The notes under the pieces were generated by a model. It did no database searches and was not told where the DNA came from. It saw nothing but the letters and a program-made list of their open reading frames with translations. A DNA stretch of 64,000 nucleotides from Jackrogersella multiformis. Its lineage: Eukaryota > Ascomycota > Sordariomycetes > Xylariales > Hypoxylaceae. The DNA lies in contig CADCXD010000018.1 in assembly GCA_902806575.1 (NCBI GenBank), forward strand, positions 1,550,001 through 1,614,000, read 5' to 3'. Position 1 is the stretch's first letter, and every line of letters starts with the position of its first letter. A program made the position numbers and the translations under genes. Shown here in pieces: positions 45,092-57,106 of the stretch.

Positions 45092-47553
45092 TCAGTGTCT
45101 TAATGATTGGTTCTGCCTTCGTTCCTGGGGGCTAGTATCGAGACTTCGCCTCTCATCTCTGGTCCTTGATCTCCTTGGCTCACTTGAACGATGCCTCGGT
45201 TGATGTTCTTCGAATTGCGGGGGAGGGATCGACATATCGTGGTCACCCGATGAGTATCCAGTACGCCTGTCCTCGAAATCTGCGACGTGGTGATTTCTCT
45301 TCGACGGGTCAGCCATGTGACTCTCCTTAGAGTCCTTTGTCCCTACTTCATTGTACGTCCCCTTCCTGAAGTTGCCCAAGCAAAATCCAGATGGGTGTGG
45401 TAGGTGCGTTAGAACAAGGACGACGAAGTAGCTGATTGTGATCGTCGGCAACATCCAGGAGCTTCCGACGAAAGCCGTGTTGTGCGTTTGGTTAAGCACG
45501 GCGTCCTGGTTGGCTGCTATAATAGTGAGCAGTGCCAGGATGATGGAGATGCAGATGCAGATAGCAGTTCGGAAGATGTTGAAAGGCGTCCATCCCCTTC
45601 GCTTGGAGATGACGTGCATAATGGTCATAAAGAGCAGGACGATACCGGCGGTTGCGAACGCGTAGATGTACTATTCATCATGTTAATTGTTACCTCTCCA
45701 CATTCATCGGCGATAATAAAGTAGAAGAAAACATACAATCAAGATGAATCTCTTAGCAACTGCGACCGCTGCTTCAGACTGCCAGAACTCAGTCTGAGGC
45801 ATATTCTCATCTTCCTCGGGAGGGTTAAAACCAAAAGCGTTATAGATCGCATTGATCATCGTGCTCGCCAGTTCGGCTAAATCGCTTTCGTAGTGGAGGA
45901 ACCTCGCATCGTCCCGTGGAGGATTCGACGTCCAAAACGAGTCGGGAAGATCTGCGATCTCTTCTAAAATATCCTTGACGGAATCCATTGTCTTGAGAAC
46001 GTCGATGGGTTGGTATTTCTTTAGGAACGGCATGATTAAGTCTGAGAGCTCTTCGGAAACGTCCGTGGAAGAGATGGCATGCCCCATCACATTTTCCTGG
46101 ACGTGGACTATTTTGTTGAGAGCGGCAGTGGCAGTTTCAATGATACGGCCCCAGACGATAAATTGGCTAGCAGCTTCGAGGAGAAGAACGAGGGCGACGT
46201 GGAAAGGTAGATGCAATGCCGTCCTGTAAATCAGCGTTAGAAGTTGTTGAACTTAAAGATATCGCGATAATAGCATATACTAACCACCACACTTGATGCC
46301 GTTTAGACATCGACTGTTCATGGTGCATCCAGTCGAAATAGATCTGAAAAATGATGTAAATCAAGGCAGTACCGGCCGTAACGAGACCGATGAGGGTCGG
46401 ACCTTGGCTTGTTAGCTACAGCGAAGCTACGTCGAGGGACAATACATACTCCATAAACTATAGGAAGCGTCCTTGAGAAAAGTATCCTTGACTAAAAGGG
46501 TGATGCTTTTTGCTAGGATTATACAGCCTTCTCCGAGAATGACGAGCGTAAGGAGATTCAAACGCTCGCCCAAGTGCGTGCCGAGGAAAGTCAAGACGTG
46601 GGACATCTGGGAGAAGGTTAGGTGTAATATCATCTCGACAACACCGCCTATGTACCAGACGAGAAAGACTCTGCTGCTCTTGCCTAGCTCGTACCTAAAC
46701 GAGACACCGAAGTATACCACAGCAGTGCATAGATGCAGGGCGGCAGTGAAGAGCATGGGGCGTTTACCGTCGGCGTACTTTCGGATCTGGAACGCGACCA
46801 CACCATACTGAAAAGCAAGGACCAATCGAGATACAGCAAGGAACAGCGACATGGTTCTGAAAACTGATACGATTTGGTTATGCGGATCGAAGTTGGTACC
46901 GATCTCGGCAAATCCTATCATGACTCCCAAGTGAGTAGCCTTGCAGCAGCGCTCCCAGATGCTATCGGCCGTGAAACGTACATCGTAGAGCGTAGTCAAC
47001 CCCCATGTCGTCCATAGGAGACTAGACGTCTGTCAGACAAGGTATCGAGGCATATAGGAAGTAGCCCGCTTACACAATATAGCCGATAAAAGAAGTAAAC
47101 CGCGAAAAGTCGGAGATATCATGAATCTAGGATAGGTGTTAATAACGCTCGGTAGCAAGATACACACAGTTAACGTACGCTAGTGAAGACATTCAAGTTG
47201 GCTACAAACCATAAGTCGTAGAATAGCTAGGTAGATTAAGTGTCAGTCAGGGAGGTTCAAGTTAATCAGGAGACCCAAGTTCCTAAGCGAACCTCAAAAT
47301 TGCTAGCGGCTTCGGGCTAATATCTGTCAGTTATGCTTCGGCAAAAACGATGTTTACGAAAGCTCACTTTGGAGAATTTAGGGGCACCTTCCACCGCCTC
47401 CTCAGCATTATGATCCTCTGTCGCATCGTGGTGGTGAGCATGTTGATGGTGGTGCATAGGGATAACGCGATGCCCAGAATGCTCGGTCTCAACGACCCGC
47501 GAACCCAGCAGCTGCAGCCGCCGGCCGGCATAGTCGAGATCGTGGTTTGTCAT
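45092..47553 (-). CDS. LtrA-family multi-pass membrane protein with His-rich N-terminus
   Basis: Seven exons (47553-47368, 47226-47179, 47126-47074, 47021-46450, 46402-46285, 46223-45737, 45670-45092) join without a stop to 680 residues. The N-terminus has a His-rich patch (MHHHQHAHHHDATEDH, about 33-48). Splicing then makes LFYDLWFVANLNVF, equivalent to the FFDLVFVA opening of bacterial low-temperature-requirement A (LtrA) proteins, and later HLGERLNLLTLVILGEGCIIL, the second family signature. About eight to ten hydrophobic spans follow, with a charged loop (about 390-490) and a basic, disordered tail (RHRSSEPRRSRTRDERRS). LtrA proteins are membrane proteins of unknown biochemistry, named from cold sensitivity in Listeria. 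The two very short exons (48 and 53 nt) are supported by both frame and family motif. Confidence 0.85.
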
Positions 47554-48863
47554 TATGCGGGATCACAGAGGTTTTCGGCAAATATTCTGCCTACTCTTTC
47601 TAGACTGTGCTTCCTTTCCCTTCTACTTGTTATAAAAGTGATCGACAGAAGGGAAGACTTTCTAGCAAAAGAAGAGGTCGAGAATCGAAGCCAAGAAAGG
47701 CGGCTCACCGCGAGTTATATCGCGACTCCAATGAGCATAATTCTGCGCTGCTGCCCAGCCAGATTATGGGGCGGTGGTTCCGCCCAGCATATCAGCCATC
47801 AGGTTTGAGTATCCATTTTCTCATCTATACCGTAAGTGGGTACCATGTTGCGTTGTCGTTGTCCTCGTTCAGTAAAAAGGCCAGGAGCCTCAAAAAAGTG
47901 TCCTCGTATGGCTTACTAGGACCCATGTATTTTTCTAGGAGGTAGCTAATCTGCCACGCTAGGGCATTCATAGGTATGCAATGCGTCCATACGCTAACAC
48001 GAGTAACGAGTAGCGAAATTAACAATGGCTGGATATATATATTTAGGGCTGATAAATGCGTTCGGCAGAGCTTGGCCTGAACAAAACCCACGCAGTGATA
48101 TGGATGCCATTCATGCCCCGGGGTTAGGTATATGTCTCCTGATTTGCTGACGCCAACAGCTAGTTGATTCCTACTATGGTACGCTGCAGATGGGGGAGAA
48201 GGGACTGGCCTATCAAATACATTCGCTTATTGATCTGCCGCAATATTGGGCCCATTTGGGTATGAAGTATGAAATCAACACTGCCCATAGGCTACTGCAG
48301 CCTGATCCTACTATGTAAAACCCCTACCTGGTCCCCTAATTACCAGGTAGATAGATACTTGCCAAGGTAATTTCCATCATCTGTAATATGGATTCATAGC
48401 TTAATTTAATGTTGATTGGAGAGAGGAAGCACGATATCACAAAAGGAATATCACAGCCCCGGCGGCTGACTTTAGCTGCATACTTAGGTACCTTCTAGGT
48501 AGGTAGTATATATATATATATCGCCAAATCATTCCTAAAATGTTATTTCTGATCTCATTCCCCTAAACTACCTACCTAGGTACCTAGTCAAGTCCCACTT
48601 CATCCTTCTAGAACCGCATTATCGTTAGCCTTGGCGTTTTTCTCGAGATAGACAACAGATTGCCTAGGCTTAGCGGCTCAGGCATAGAGCTGAACACGTT
48701 CTGTTTCACCATCGGTTGTCCGAATCCGAATTTTACGACTGCGAATCCGAGTTTGGAAACCGCCTAGGTGGCCAGATTCAGAACAGTGTTGCTTGGAAGA
48801 TTTCAAGATACCTACCTACCTGGTATTGAGGACGGTGCTTTTTCTCGTGGGCTTCTTTGCCAG
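47554..48863. other. Intergenic region
   Basis: Upstream side of the LtrA-family gene. A minus-strand frame at 47825-48091 has a protein-like piece (KYMGPSKPYEDTFLRLLAFLL) but no partner exon was found; it could be a gene remnant. Dispersed motifs occur near 48483-48505 and 48570-48590, and a short TATATATATATA run near 48508. Confidence 0.4.
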
Positions 48864-49061
48864 TTAATCATAAGCTGGGCAGTGCGGGTCGTTGCAGTAA
48901 GTGTCTTTGGCAAAGATCGGCAGTGCCATCTCGATCTTGGCGCAGGCCTTTTGTCTTTTCCTGCCCTTCTCGCACAGCTCGATTTCGTACTTCCATTCTC
49001 CGGTGCCCTCGTCGACGAACCGGCACCCGCACATATAAAAGCGATCGTGTCTCTTGCACAT
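48864..49061 (-). CDS. Small Cys-rich protein, MCx8CGC family, member A
   Basis: A 65-residue frame with seven Cys: MC at position 2, then CGC at 11-13, Cys 30, Cys 40, and a terminal pair C56-x4-C61 (YCNDPHC). It is rich in Lys/Arg/Glu and has no signal peptide. The same layout (Cys 2, 11, 13, ..., C-x4-C) is found in the gene at 49922, about 0.9 kb away on the other strand, though the residues between are different. Conserved Cys spacing in two otherwise divergent frames argues that both are real and that the Cys bind zinc or form a compact fold. Small fungal proteins that begin MC and carry CGC are familiar as hypothetical proteins. Function is unknown. Confidence 0.6.
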   Translation of the reverse strand: MCKRHDRFYMCGCRFVDEGTGEWKYEIELCEKGRKRQKACAKIEMALPIFAKDTYCNDPHCPAYD

Positions 49062-49921
49062 GTTGGTTTCACGTATGGCGCGCCTATATAGAGCGGTACT
49101 TGATGTTCCCTTTTAGGATAAAACCAGGATACGCGATATTGATGGTACTCATACGCTTAAAAGGACGTTCCAACAAAGCAAACAATGAAGACTCGCGGTT
49201 AAATATATTCGGACTCGTTTCAGTCATAAAGAGCAATTTTTGGCTTTGTCCCGTCCTTCACATGAAGTCTTTTGGCATCGAAGTCTAAAGCGATTATATT
49301 GCTTACAATAAGAACCTTGAACTGCCTACCTTCTATGCACCCCTCTTCAAAGAGATTCCTAAAGTGCTTGTACTACCTGGTAATAAACATTAAGTCTAGT
49401 AGTGAGAGATCTAGGTTTAGTTAGTACATTTACCCCTATTTGCTTGAGGCATACTCGTCTGCAGCCAACAGGAACAATCTGTTAAAAGAGTGACTTGGTA
49501 ACCTCAATCTCACTACCTATCTATTAGCTCCGGTCATGATTAGATTATAGGAGACTACGTACCTAAGGTATTATGTCTTTTATGTCAATAGGATTTGATA
49601 GTAATTCGAAAGGGTAAGGATAGACGCGATGTCCTGCCGACTTATCCCCAAAGTCCAGTTAGGTTGGCTAGCGTCAATGACTATGCGAAGTTCTAAACTT
49701 CGTTAAATTTTAGTGTGGCACATAATGTCTTTGTGTTGTCTCCTTGTTGATTCTAATACCAATCTAGACTTTAAAGGGTCGGGCTCCTTTATAATTTCAG
49801 ACATAAGAGTAAAGAACAGTATTCAATCAAACCCGAATCCAAACAGAAATTACATATCTCACCCAAAAATATTGCTGATCTTTCCAGTGCCATTTCCTAC
49901 TGGTGTATCTAGATACTCAAA
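49062..49921. other. Divergent region between the two Cys-rich genes
   Basis: Non-coding spacer with AT-rich stretches that must hold both promoters. I see no additional gene or repeat. Confidence 0.45.
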
Positions 49922-50239
49922 ATGTGCCGGGATATCACGGTCAACCTAGCATGTGGCTGTAAGACGAAGCCCGTCATCATTTTCTGCGTCGACGCTAAAA
50001 AGCACACCTGTAATAGTGTCGAAAATGTTAGACCTAAGTCTATATGGTGGTGCAAGAATAGCGTATGTCGCTATCGCGCGTACAAGCGCCTCAGACGCCA
50101 GATGATGTATTTAGAGGAGGAAAGGGAGTGGCAGGCACAGCGAACATCGGATGGAAGAGTTCAGCCAATGGCTTCAAATAGCATACTCCAAGTCGACAGC
50201 CAAGCAACGTCTAGTAGAAATATAGTCCCATGGTGTTAA
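49922..50239 (+). CDS. Small Cys-rich protein, MCx8CGC family, member B
   Basis: A 105-residue frame that begins MCRDITVNLACGCK. Cys occur at 2, 11, 13, 22, 30, 44 and 49, ending the Cys region with WCKNSVC (C-x4-C). A basic helix-like segment (RAYKRLRRQMMYLEEERE, about 52-70) and a Ser/Gln-rich tail follow. The first three Cys and the final C-x4-C are at the same spacing as in the protein at 48864-49061, and the intermediate gaps differ by only two residues. No signal peptide is seen, so it is probably intracellular. It may be a zinc-binding adaptor; no catalytic motif is visible. Confidence 0.62.
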   Translation: MCRDITVNLACGCKTKPVIIFCVDAKKHTCNSVENVRPKSIWWCKNSVCRYRAYKRLRRQMMYLEEEREWQAQRTSDGRVQPMASNSILQVDSQATSSRNIVPWC

Positions 50240-50425
50240 CCTATGTCATTTTCGGTAGGTGAGGTGGATTCGCAATATGTATGTCATGTAAATCAACCAT
50301 GTGACCAACGATGTTCGGAATAAAGCAGATGGATATGGCTCATGCGGATATCTAATAACAAATTATAGAAATATAGACATAGAAATCAAGGTTACATGGG
50401 TATATCGCTTGCGAAATCGAGTTCA

Positions 50426-52024
50426 CTAAATAAGAAGGCTTCCTAATAGATGGGACACCGCCACTACCACCATGCCGCCTAGGGCTAGAGTAGCATGCGT
50501 TCCTGTGCTGCCGGCTGGCGCGTCGCCATTCCCGGAGGTGGTGCCCTGAGAAACCGGACTTCCGCTTCCATTAACGGCGGCGTTCCCCGCGGCCGCACCC
50601 TCTGCAGGTAGGACGCTAGCCAATGCGCTCAGCACGCCCATCTGCTGAGCGGGCCCTGTCTTGCCGTCGAACTTGCCGGTGCTCCAGTGGAAGCCGCACA
50701 TGCGGCCATTCTCGCCACCCGTGCATTGGGCCGCGGCGCTCTTGGCACTGGACTTGAGGACGGGAAGGAGCTTAGCGGAGGTGTACGGTGCCATCTGCAT
50801 GGCCGAGCTGAGATCCTTGTGAAGCAGGGACTTGAAGAAGTTCATGTCGGTAGTGCACACATCGCTCTTCTCGCACGCGGGCTCGACTGCGACACCGTCC
50901 GGGAAGAACACCTCCAGGGTCCGGGACACGAGTCCGTCGACGTGTTCCTTCCAGTCATCGTCTCCTCCGGTCTATATCAATATTAGTACTCGAGGCGAGG
51001 ACATAGGGGAGCCCAAGGGTAGTAGGTAGTGGGCATTGGAAAACGTTATCGGAGTGAAGTGAATCTAGCGAAAAGAACTTACAAGATTGTACATGAATGC
51101 TGAACCCTGAAGAAGCATTGCTGCATTATATGAAAACTGCACTTTGTTGATGTCCTTGCATTCGTCAACGTGTGCCCCGTCATAGACATCATAGTTCTTA
51201 GTGACGAAACCGATATCCATAAGCAACTCGAATGTATCTTGAGCGGCATCCTCGTAGGTCTTGTTACCAGTCAAATGTGCCAGCTGAGCAGCAAGGTTGA
51301 AGTATGCGATGTTTGAAGCGGCTAGAGTCATGTTAGTGATCAAATGCTAACTATTAAGGGGTGGTGTGTGAAAGCGCCACGAACAGTTAACATAGTCATA
51401 TCCTTTGTTAAACGCGTATAGCTGCCACCTCAAGGCTCCCTCGCAGTCTCCATCGTCAGCTCGTCTGTCGTCAGACTTCAGGTTATCGAAGACATTCTTA
51501 GCCACTGTCAGCCACTGCGGATTATCCCCGCTTGGTTGCTGAAGTCCAATTTCCCCGGCCGCGAGGGCGGACAACGCCCACATAGCCTGATCATCATTGC
51601 CTTCCGTCATGGTCCAGTTCATGGGCATGTAATTAGCATCGGGGCCGATCTGCCACAAGAGGCCTTGCGAGATGGTATCATCGTACTTCGTCTCCCCGGT
51701 GCGGTTTCGGTAGTCCAGTAAAGCTCCCCATAGAACAGCTCCCGTCCACCAGTAATATTCTCCATCAGGAGGGGCTTCAAAGATACCAATTACCTGGCCC
51801 GGTTCATCGCCGTGGTAAAAAGTCATAAGATCCTCCGCTACGAGGGCCGCTGCCGCCTTAACAGATGCTGAGAACTCGAGTTAGCGTCAAATACTCGCCG
51901 AGCGGAAGTCCTCATGCTAGAGATACAACTAACCTGGGTCTTCCACATCTACTGTGAGGCCTGCGAGCGCGCCATGGGCGGCTACTAGAAGACGAACTAG
52001 TGGGCTAGACGTGATTCTCGCCAT
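50426..52024 (-). CDS. GPI-anchored GH76 mannan endo-1,6-alpha-mannosidase (DCW1/DFG5 type)
   Basis: Four exons (52024-51934, 51867-51385, 51321-51083, 50971-50426) encode 452 residues. A signal peptide (SSPLVRLLVAAHGALAG) starts at the ATG at 52024. The GH76 domain shows DLMTFYHG, YYWWTGAVLWGALLDY, and the catalytic Asp pair in EGNDDQAMWALSALAA (about 125). Splicing restores GYDYVNSASNIAYFNLAA and, later, NLTGGDDDWKEHVDGL. A Ser/Gly-rich stretch (about 385-430) ends in a hydrophobic tail (MVVVAVSHLLGSLLI), the signal for a GPI anchor. DCW1/DFG5 proteins act at the plasma membrane and wall, where they process GPI-mannan to crosslink wall proteins. Fungi usually carry several paralogues. Confidence 0.9.
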
Positions 52025-52695
52025 GTCGACAAAAAAAATAACCCAAACACGGCGATGACTCAAAAAAGAGCGGTACAGGTTAGAAGCGGTTATAAACGAA
52101 TGAAAATCGTAGCTGATAAGTCAATACTAACGAACGACGAGGGTGATATTGGTGATATCAGAAAAATTGGACTGCGTACGATCATCTTTTTATTTATCAG
52201 CCGCAGTGCTGCGCCGCGCCTTAACATGTAGGCCTAGCGTTCTTAATTTCCACGCCTAGCCGAAGAAGTACCTCAGGGGATCTGTAAGCCTGGAAATTAT
52301 CCGCAACACATATAGCCACCACTTAGCAGCTTAGCTAACTAACTAGCAAATGTAAGTAATGGAACCTGGCGCTGCGTTTCACGATCCGGTCTAACAAGGG
52401 CGGTCAAGATGATCCCATGATCGTCAATCGTCGACCAATTGGGGGTTCAGAAATGTAGCTGCCTGCTGCAATAGGTCTTCGTGGAAGTGAGAAACATGGG
52501 GAATAATAGGATGTATGAGATCTTCCAACAACATGATAATAAAAAGTTCCTCGTTACTATTCATTTGTGTCTTACTTGAACTCCTGAATCAATGGATAGG
52601 GGTAAGCGAACCTCTGCAACTCGCAAAATTGCAAGTACACTTGAACATAGATCATATAGTCATGAAGGGTATCAATATCAAGCCTGTTCTCATAC
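52025..52695. other. Intergenic region
   Basis: Upstream side of the GH76 gene and 3' flank of the PSMD8-like gene. I see no gene or repeat apart from one weak motif copy (CCTAGGAACC) at about 52697. Confidence 0.45.
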
Positions 52696-53754
52696 CTAGG
52701 AACCTACCAATCGAGCCTTAACCTTCCTGATGACGACCTTATCACCGTCCAATTCCCACCCAACGCCGTCTTCCGCCATGAGGCTTGCCCACTTCGAGTC
52801 CGCGCATCCCTCCAGGAAGTTCAAGTCGACGCTCAGATACGCCCTTCCGAAGCACTTAAGCAGGTGCCTCCGCATGCTCTCCTCGGCATACTCCAGCAGC
52901 TTCGCCTTGTGCCCGTCGACCCTCTTCTTCAAGCGGTTGAATTCTATGTAGTTATCGTGGGCTAGCGCGTCGAGGACGGCATCGATCTTGGCGTCCCTCA
53001 GTCGGTACTTGTGCCTTATCGCGAAGGCCTCGGCTAGGTTGTTGCGCCTACAGGCGGTGTCGAGCACGAGATAGCCGACCACTTCGCTCATCTCGACCGA
53101 CGTCATGCTATGTAGCGGTTGTATCCGGCGCAGCAAGTGGAGGATGGCGGGGTGGTAGGACTCGGGGTGCTTGACTAAGACAGAAAGTCGGATGCAGAAG
53201 AGGTATATCTGGATTGCGAAATCATCTACACGTTTGGAGGCCACGATACCCTCCCGTAGCTTTCTAAGCGCGGACAGGACGTCGGATAGACCTTTCGTAT
53301 TCTTGGGTATAGTGGCGGGTACCATTGAAGGGCTGCTGGGATCTAGCGGAGATGCATTGGTGGCAGAACTCGAAGGGAGGGTCCCATCGTTGGAGTTGGA
53401 CGAAAGGTCGAGAGAGGCGAAACGGCGTAACAGCTCGTCACGCTCACCGGCGTCGGAGCAGAAGGTCATGTAGCGTTCGACGATCTTGGTATAGTATCGT
53501 TCTTGGGTCTTGAAGTCGAGCAGCCTGTGTCCATCTTGTCAGAGATGCGCTGTCCTTTCTCCGATTCCTTTCTTATGTCCCTTTCTTATATTCCCTTCAT
53601 CTATTGTTAGAATAACGGATTGATTCGTCACCCACCTACTATCGCCCTTCGAAGGCAATCCCATCGCCTCCAGCGGGTCTAATTCTACAGGTTTTAGACG
53701 ACTCCATGGTGCAGAAGGTGTTTTGTTCCCTCGGGCGCCCCCGCGTCCACGCAT
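52696..53754 (-). CDS. CSN8/PSMD8/eIF3K-like protein
   Basis: Two exons (53754-53636 and 53524-52696) give 315 residues. The ATG at 53754 is used because the two codons upstream are reached only through a TTG. The N-terminus is Arg/Gly-rich (MRGRGGARGNK), then, across the splice, LLDFKTQERYYTKIVERYM. An all-helical body follows, with ALRKLREGIVASKRVDDFAI, IRLSVLVKHPESYHPAILHLL and AFAIRHKYRLRDAKIDAVLDAL, then a winged-helix-like end (GWELDGDKVVIRKVKARL). This pattern resembles the PCI-related CSN8/PSMD8/eIF3K group, which act as scaffold subunits of the signalosome, proteasome lid or eIF3. Which complex it serves, and whether it is a true member, cannot be settled from sequence reading alone. 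Confidence 0.6.
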
Positions 53755-54419
53755 TGTCAAGTCATGTCAAGTCAAGGTGAAGATTATTGAAAGAGACCAA
53801 GATTGAAAGGGTTGAAAGAGGGAAGAATAAAGTTGAAAAAGTTGAAAAGGTTGAAAAGGCTGAAATAAATTATTGTTTTGTCTTTTGTCTTTTGTTTGAT
53901 AAACTCTAAACCGATAATGAACTTAGCGGGTCAGCGGGGTGATGATCCTATGATACTAACCGTATTAGGACTAGATACTATTGGGATACTCGATCCACTT
54001 TTACTCAAAGGGTTATCTCCTCGAGTACCTAGGCTAGGTACGGATTAGTTACTACCAATGCCTTAAGGGGTAACTAACCCTTGGTCAGCTCTACCTACAA
54101 ATCAAAGGATCTATGAGTGAGCCGTTGGACAATGCCATTGAATCAACCCTTGACAACATTGAATGACATTGATCTGATATAAACAAGAGAAGCGTTGCTG
54201 CTCACAAAGACCTGTTAAATAAAACATCCTCTCAAACAGTAATCAAATATACCTATAAAACATACGAAATCAGAGTCCTGTGTATTTACCATCTTCAATA
54301 TCGTATGTACGAGCTCGACGTTCTCAATACATACAGTTATAAATACTTTACCTACCTAGATAGTAAGCTGCTTTATTATACGAAAACACAACGTCCAGTC
54401 AAAACGGTGTCTCGAAGCA
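53755..54419. other. Divergent intergenic region
   Basis: Promoters of the PSMD8-like (-) and amidoligase (+) genes. A purine-rich tandem of TTGAAAAGG-type units occurs at about 53796-53862 and TTTTGTC repeats just after. One motif copy is at about 54025-54040. Confidence 0.5.
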
Positions 54420-57106
54420 ATGTCAGAAAGTGACCGGACAAGAAGAAGAAGGGGCTCCCTTAGTGGAGCAGGAGCTATTAGACCGAGTAGAAGACGCTCT
54501 CCAAGAAGGTCAGGAGCTATTACATCGAGTAGAAGACGCCCTCTGAGAGGGGCAAGAGCTGTTAGATCGAGCAGAGTAATTGATCGGCAGCAACCATATC
54601 CAACGGAGCGGATGAATCTGCTTCTGCACATAGCGACAGGTGGAAAAACTAGAGAGGCAAACAACGATGTTGAAATGAGTTTTGGAAACGACTTCAACGA
54701 CGACGATGTTGATACGAGTTTTGGAATCTATATTGATAGCGACGACGACGATATTGATATGAATTTTGAAGACTTGCAAACTCGGTTGAACAACAGCTTG
54801 GATGAATTGCCTGATTATTCAGACGAAAACCCTCCTAAACGGAATTATAAACGGCTTAACAAGAACTTAGGTGAACTGCCCGATTATATAGACGAGGACC
54901 GATCGTTTAACAAGAGCTTGGGTGAACTGCCCGATTATATAGACGAGGACCGTTCGTTTAACAGCAGCTTAGGTGAACTGCCTGATTATTCAGACGACGA
55001 AAACCTTCTGAGTGAGGCTAACAATCCTGACAACCCCCATCTACCGCCTGGTCCGAATCGAACAACCGTTGGCGTGGAATTCGAGTTCTATGCTGCCGTG
55101 TCAAGACGATGGCATCCCCTCGCGGACCCGCATCCCAATGATGCCCGGTGGCTGGCAAATGGTCGGCTTATGGATCTAGACGAATATTCCCCAGAATTCC
55201 AAGTCTCTGTCCGTAACCTAATGATTGACACGCTGAGGGCCTACGGAGTGGTAGCAATAAAATCCCAAGAACCTGAGCTTAATTTTATCCCTAGGCTAGA
55301 TTTCGGTTGGTCAGATAGTGTCGAGGAGGGCCCGAAAGACCCCAATCTCCCGGGACTAGACTCGTTTGTCGACGAATACAATTGGGACTCGAACCTCAAC
55401 GTGAACGACAGCATCGATGATTGTGTTGACACATTCGTAAAGGATTTTAGAATGTTCCACTCCAATAACGGACTCGAACTCCATCGGACGAAAGAAGAGG
55501 ATATAGTGAATATTTTGGGGCCCAGGGTACCGAGTTTTATACATGACATAGAAGACCCCACGATTATCAACGCAATTGTGATGCTTTTCCTCTTCCGGGC
55601 GAGAAAAGCAGTCGAGAAAGAGAGAATGGAGTATCATAAGCGATCAAGCAGTGGAGCCGATCCAACAAGCGTCCAGCTCCCGGGCGCAAATCCCAAATAC
55701 TTTTCTTGGACATGCACGGTAGATCTCGCCATAGCACCCGATCATATACCCGCAAGTGAATATCATATTCCAGAGGGCTCAATGGAAGAGCGCCCAGCAA
55801 ACCTTCCAGATGATGCATTGTTTACCCCCTCGGAACTGTATAGGTGGTTTAGAGGAGAGCTTAAGACGCCTATTCTAGACTATAATCATCCGGATACCGT
55901 TAACGCTATTCGGAGGGCAGTAAGTAGATTCATATCGTCGAGATTTGACTTAATAACCCCCTTTCTTTCCTTGAACCCCCCCTTTTTTTCTTTTTTTATC
56001 CTCCGTCACTAACTCGATGTTATAGTGTAGGGCTCTCCGAGACACGTACCGGATTCATAAGCCTATGGTACTTGTCAGTACCGGTCTTCACATACACTTC
56101 GGGCAAGAAAAGGGCTGGACATTATTACATCTTAAGAAGGTAAGTGTAGCTCTCATTTTATTTACTGACTGAGATTGCCATATTTAGTAGTTACATTCAG
56201 TACTGTTTCGAAATCACGAACTCGAGTATACAGTCTGCAAACTAAAGGCTCATGGTAACCTATCCCAATAACAAAGAACCAATGCCAACTAAAAAATATA
56301 GTTCACGACTCTCTGGTTACTTGTCGAGCAGAGCGTCGAGTCTCTCCACCGAGAAGACCGATCTCGAAATAACTATTATGCCGAACCGCTGAGAAGCCAT
56401 AGTCCCCTCGCCCGCGACCTATTCACTGACTATGGGGAGGGAAGCCTCTCGGATCTGAGAAGCAGAAATACGTTGTTAGCCAACTACTACACCGGATCGA
56501 TGAGACGACACGTGCCAACCGATCTCAGCGTGGAAACACTGCCCGAATACATGCGAGAGCTTATTGACGCGCTCTGGCTCCACGACTCCATATCCGCTTT
56601 AAACGCCAGCATGGCTAGTAGCCGCTCGAACGGCTGTGTTAGGTATCGCACCCGCGGCGACAAAGTTACAGACCGTATCGACAAGAGATACAGCCAGACA
56701 CTAGAAATGAGAATGATGCAAGGAACATTGGATGCCGACCACGTATGGTAAGTCTAAGTTTTGCCCCGTCCCCTTTCCCAAACTTGAAAACTATGCTAAC
56801 CTGATGTGCTGTAGTCGCTGGATGACGGTATGTCAGCGGATGGTTATATTTGCCAGAGACACAACTGCACAGGAGTTCCAAGAAGGACTTCGGCTTATGC
56901 TCAGCAATATAGTACCATCGTGGTCGGTTCTGAAAATCCCGCATTCAACGGTGCTTTGGTTCCGGGAGCAGAAGCGGAACCCGAACTCGATTTATTTCAC
57001 GTACCCCGACGGGGATGTAGTGGATTGGAGCGACCCGTTCATGGTCCCTGGGCATGCAGACATGTATGATAGACACGCGGCTACTGTAGAACAAAATCTA
57101 TTATAA
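54420..57106 (+). CDS. Fungal amidoligase-type enzyme with N-terminal repeats
   Basis: Four exons (54420-55919, 56026-56139, 56302-56747, 56815-57106) join to 783 residues. The N-terminus has Arg/Ser-rich imperfect repeats (about 1-55), an acidic Asp/Asn-rich block (about 80-120), then four copies of a 17-residue unit with the core SLGELPDYIDED (about 124-197). The catalytic part starts at TTVGVEFEFYA (about 218) and continues through TCTVDLAIAP, GELKTPILDY, then, across splices, STGLHIHFGQEKGW and FTTLWLLVEQSVESLHR. These match the Amidoligase_2 family (GCS-like fold, COOH-NH2 ligases), with the VGVEFEF acidic metal ligands and LHIHFG signature visible. Such enzymes form amide bonds using ATP; substrates of the fungal members are unknown. 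The exon 2-3 intron (162 nt) is longer than typical, and the earlier possible acceptor fails to keep frame. Confidence 0.83.
54789..55010 (+). repeat. 51-nt coding tandem repeat (ELPDY repeats)
   Basis: Units starting near 54858, 54909 and 54960 have an exact 51-nt period, encoding NKNLGELPDYIDEDRSF and close variants. A more diverged first unit starts at 54789. The central two units are almost identical in DNA, which implies recent duplication. Confidence 0.85.
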
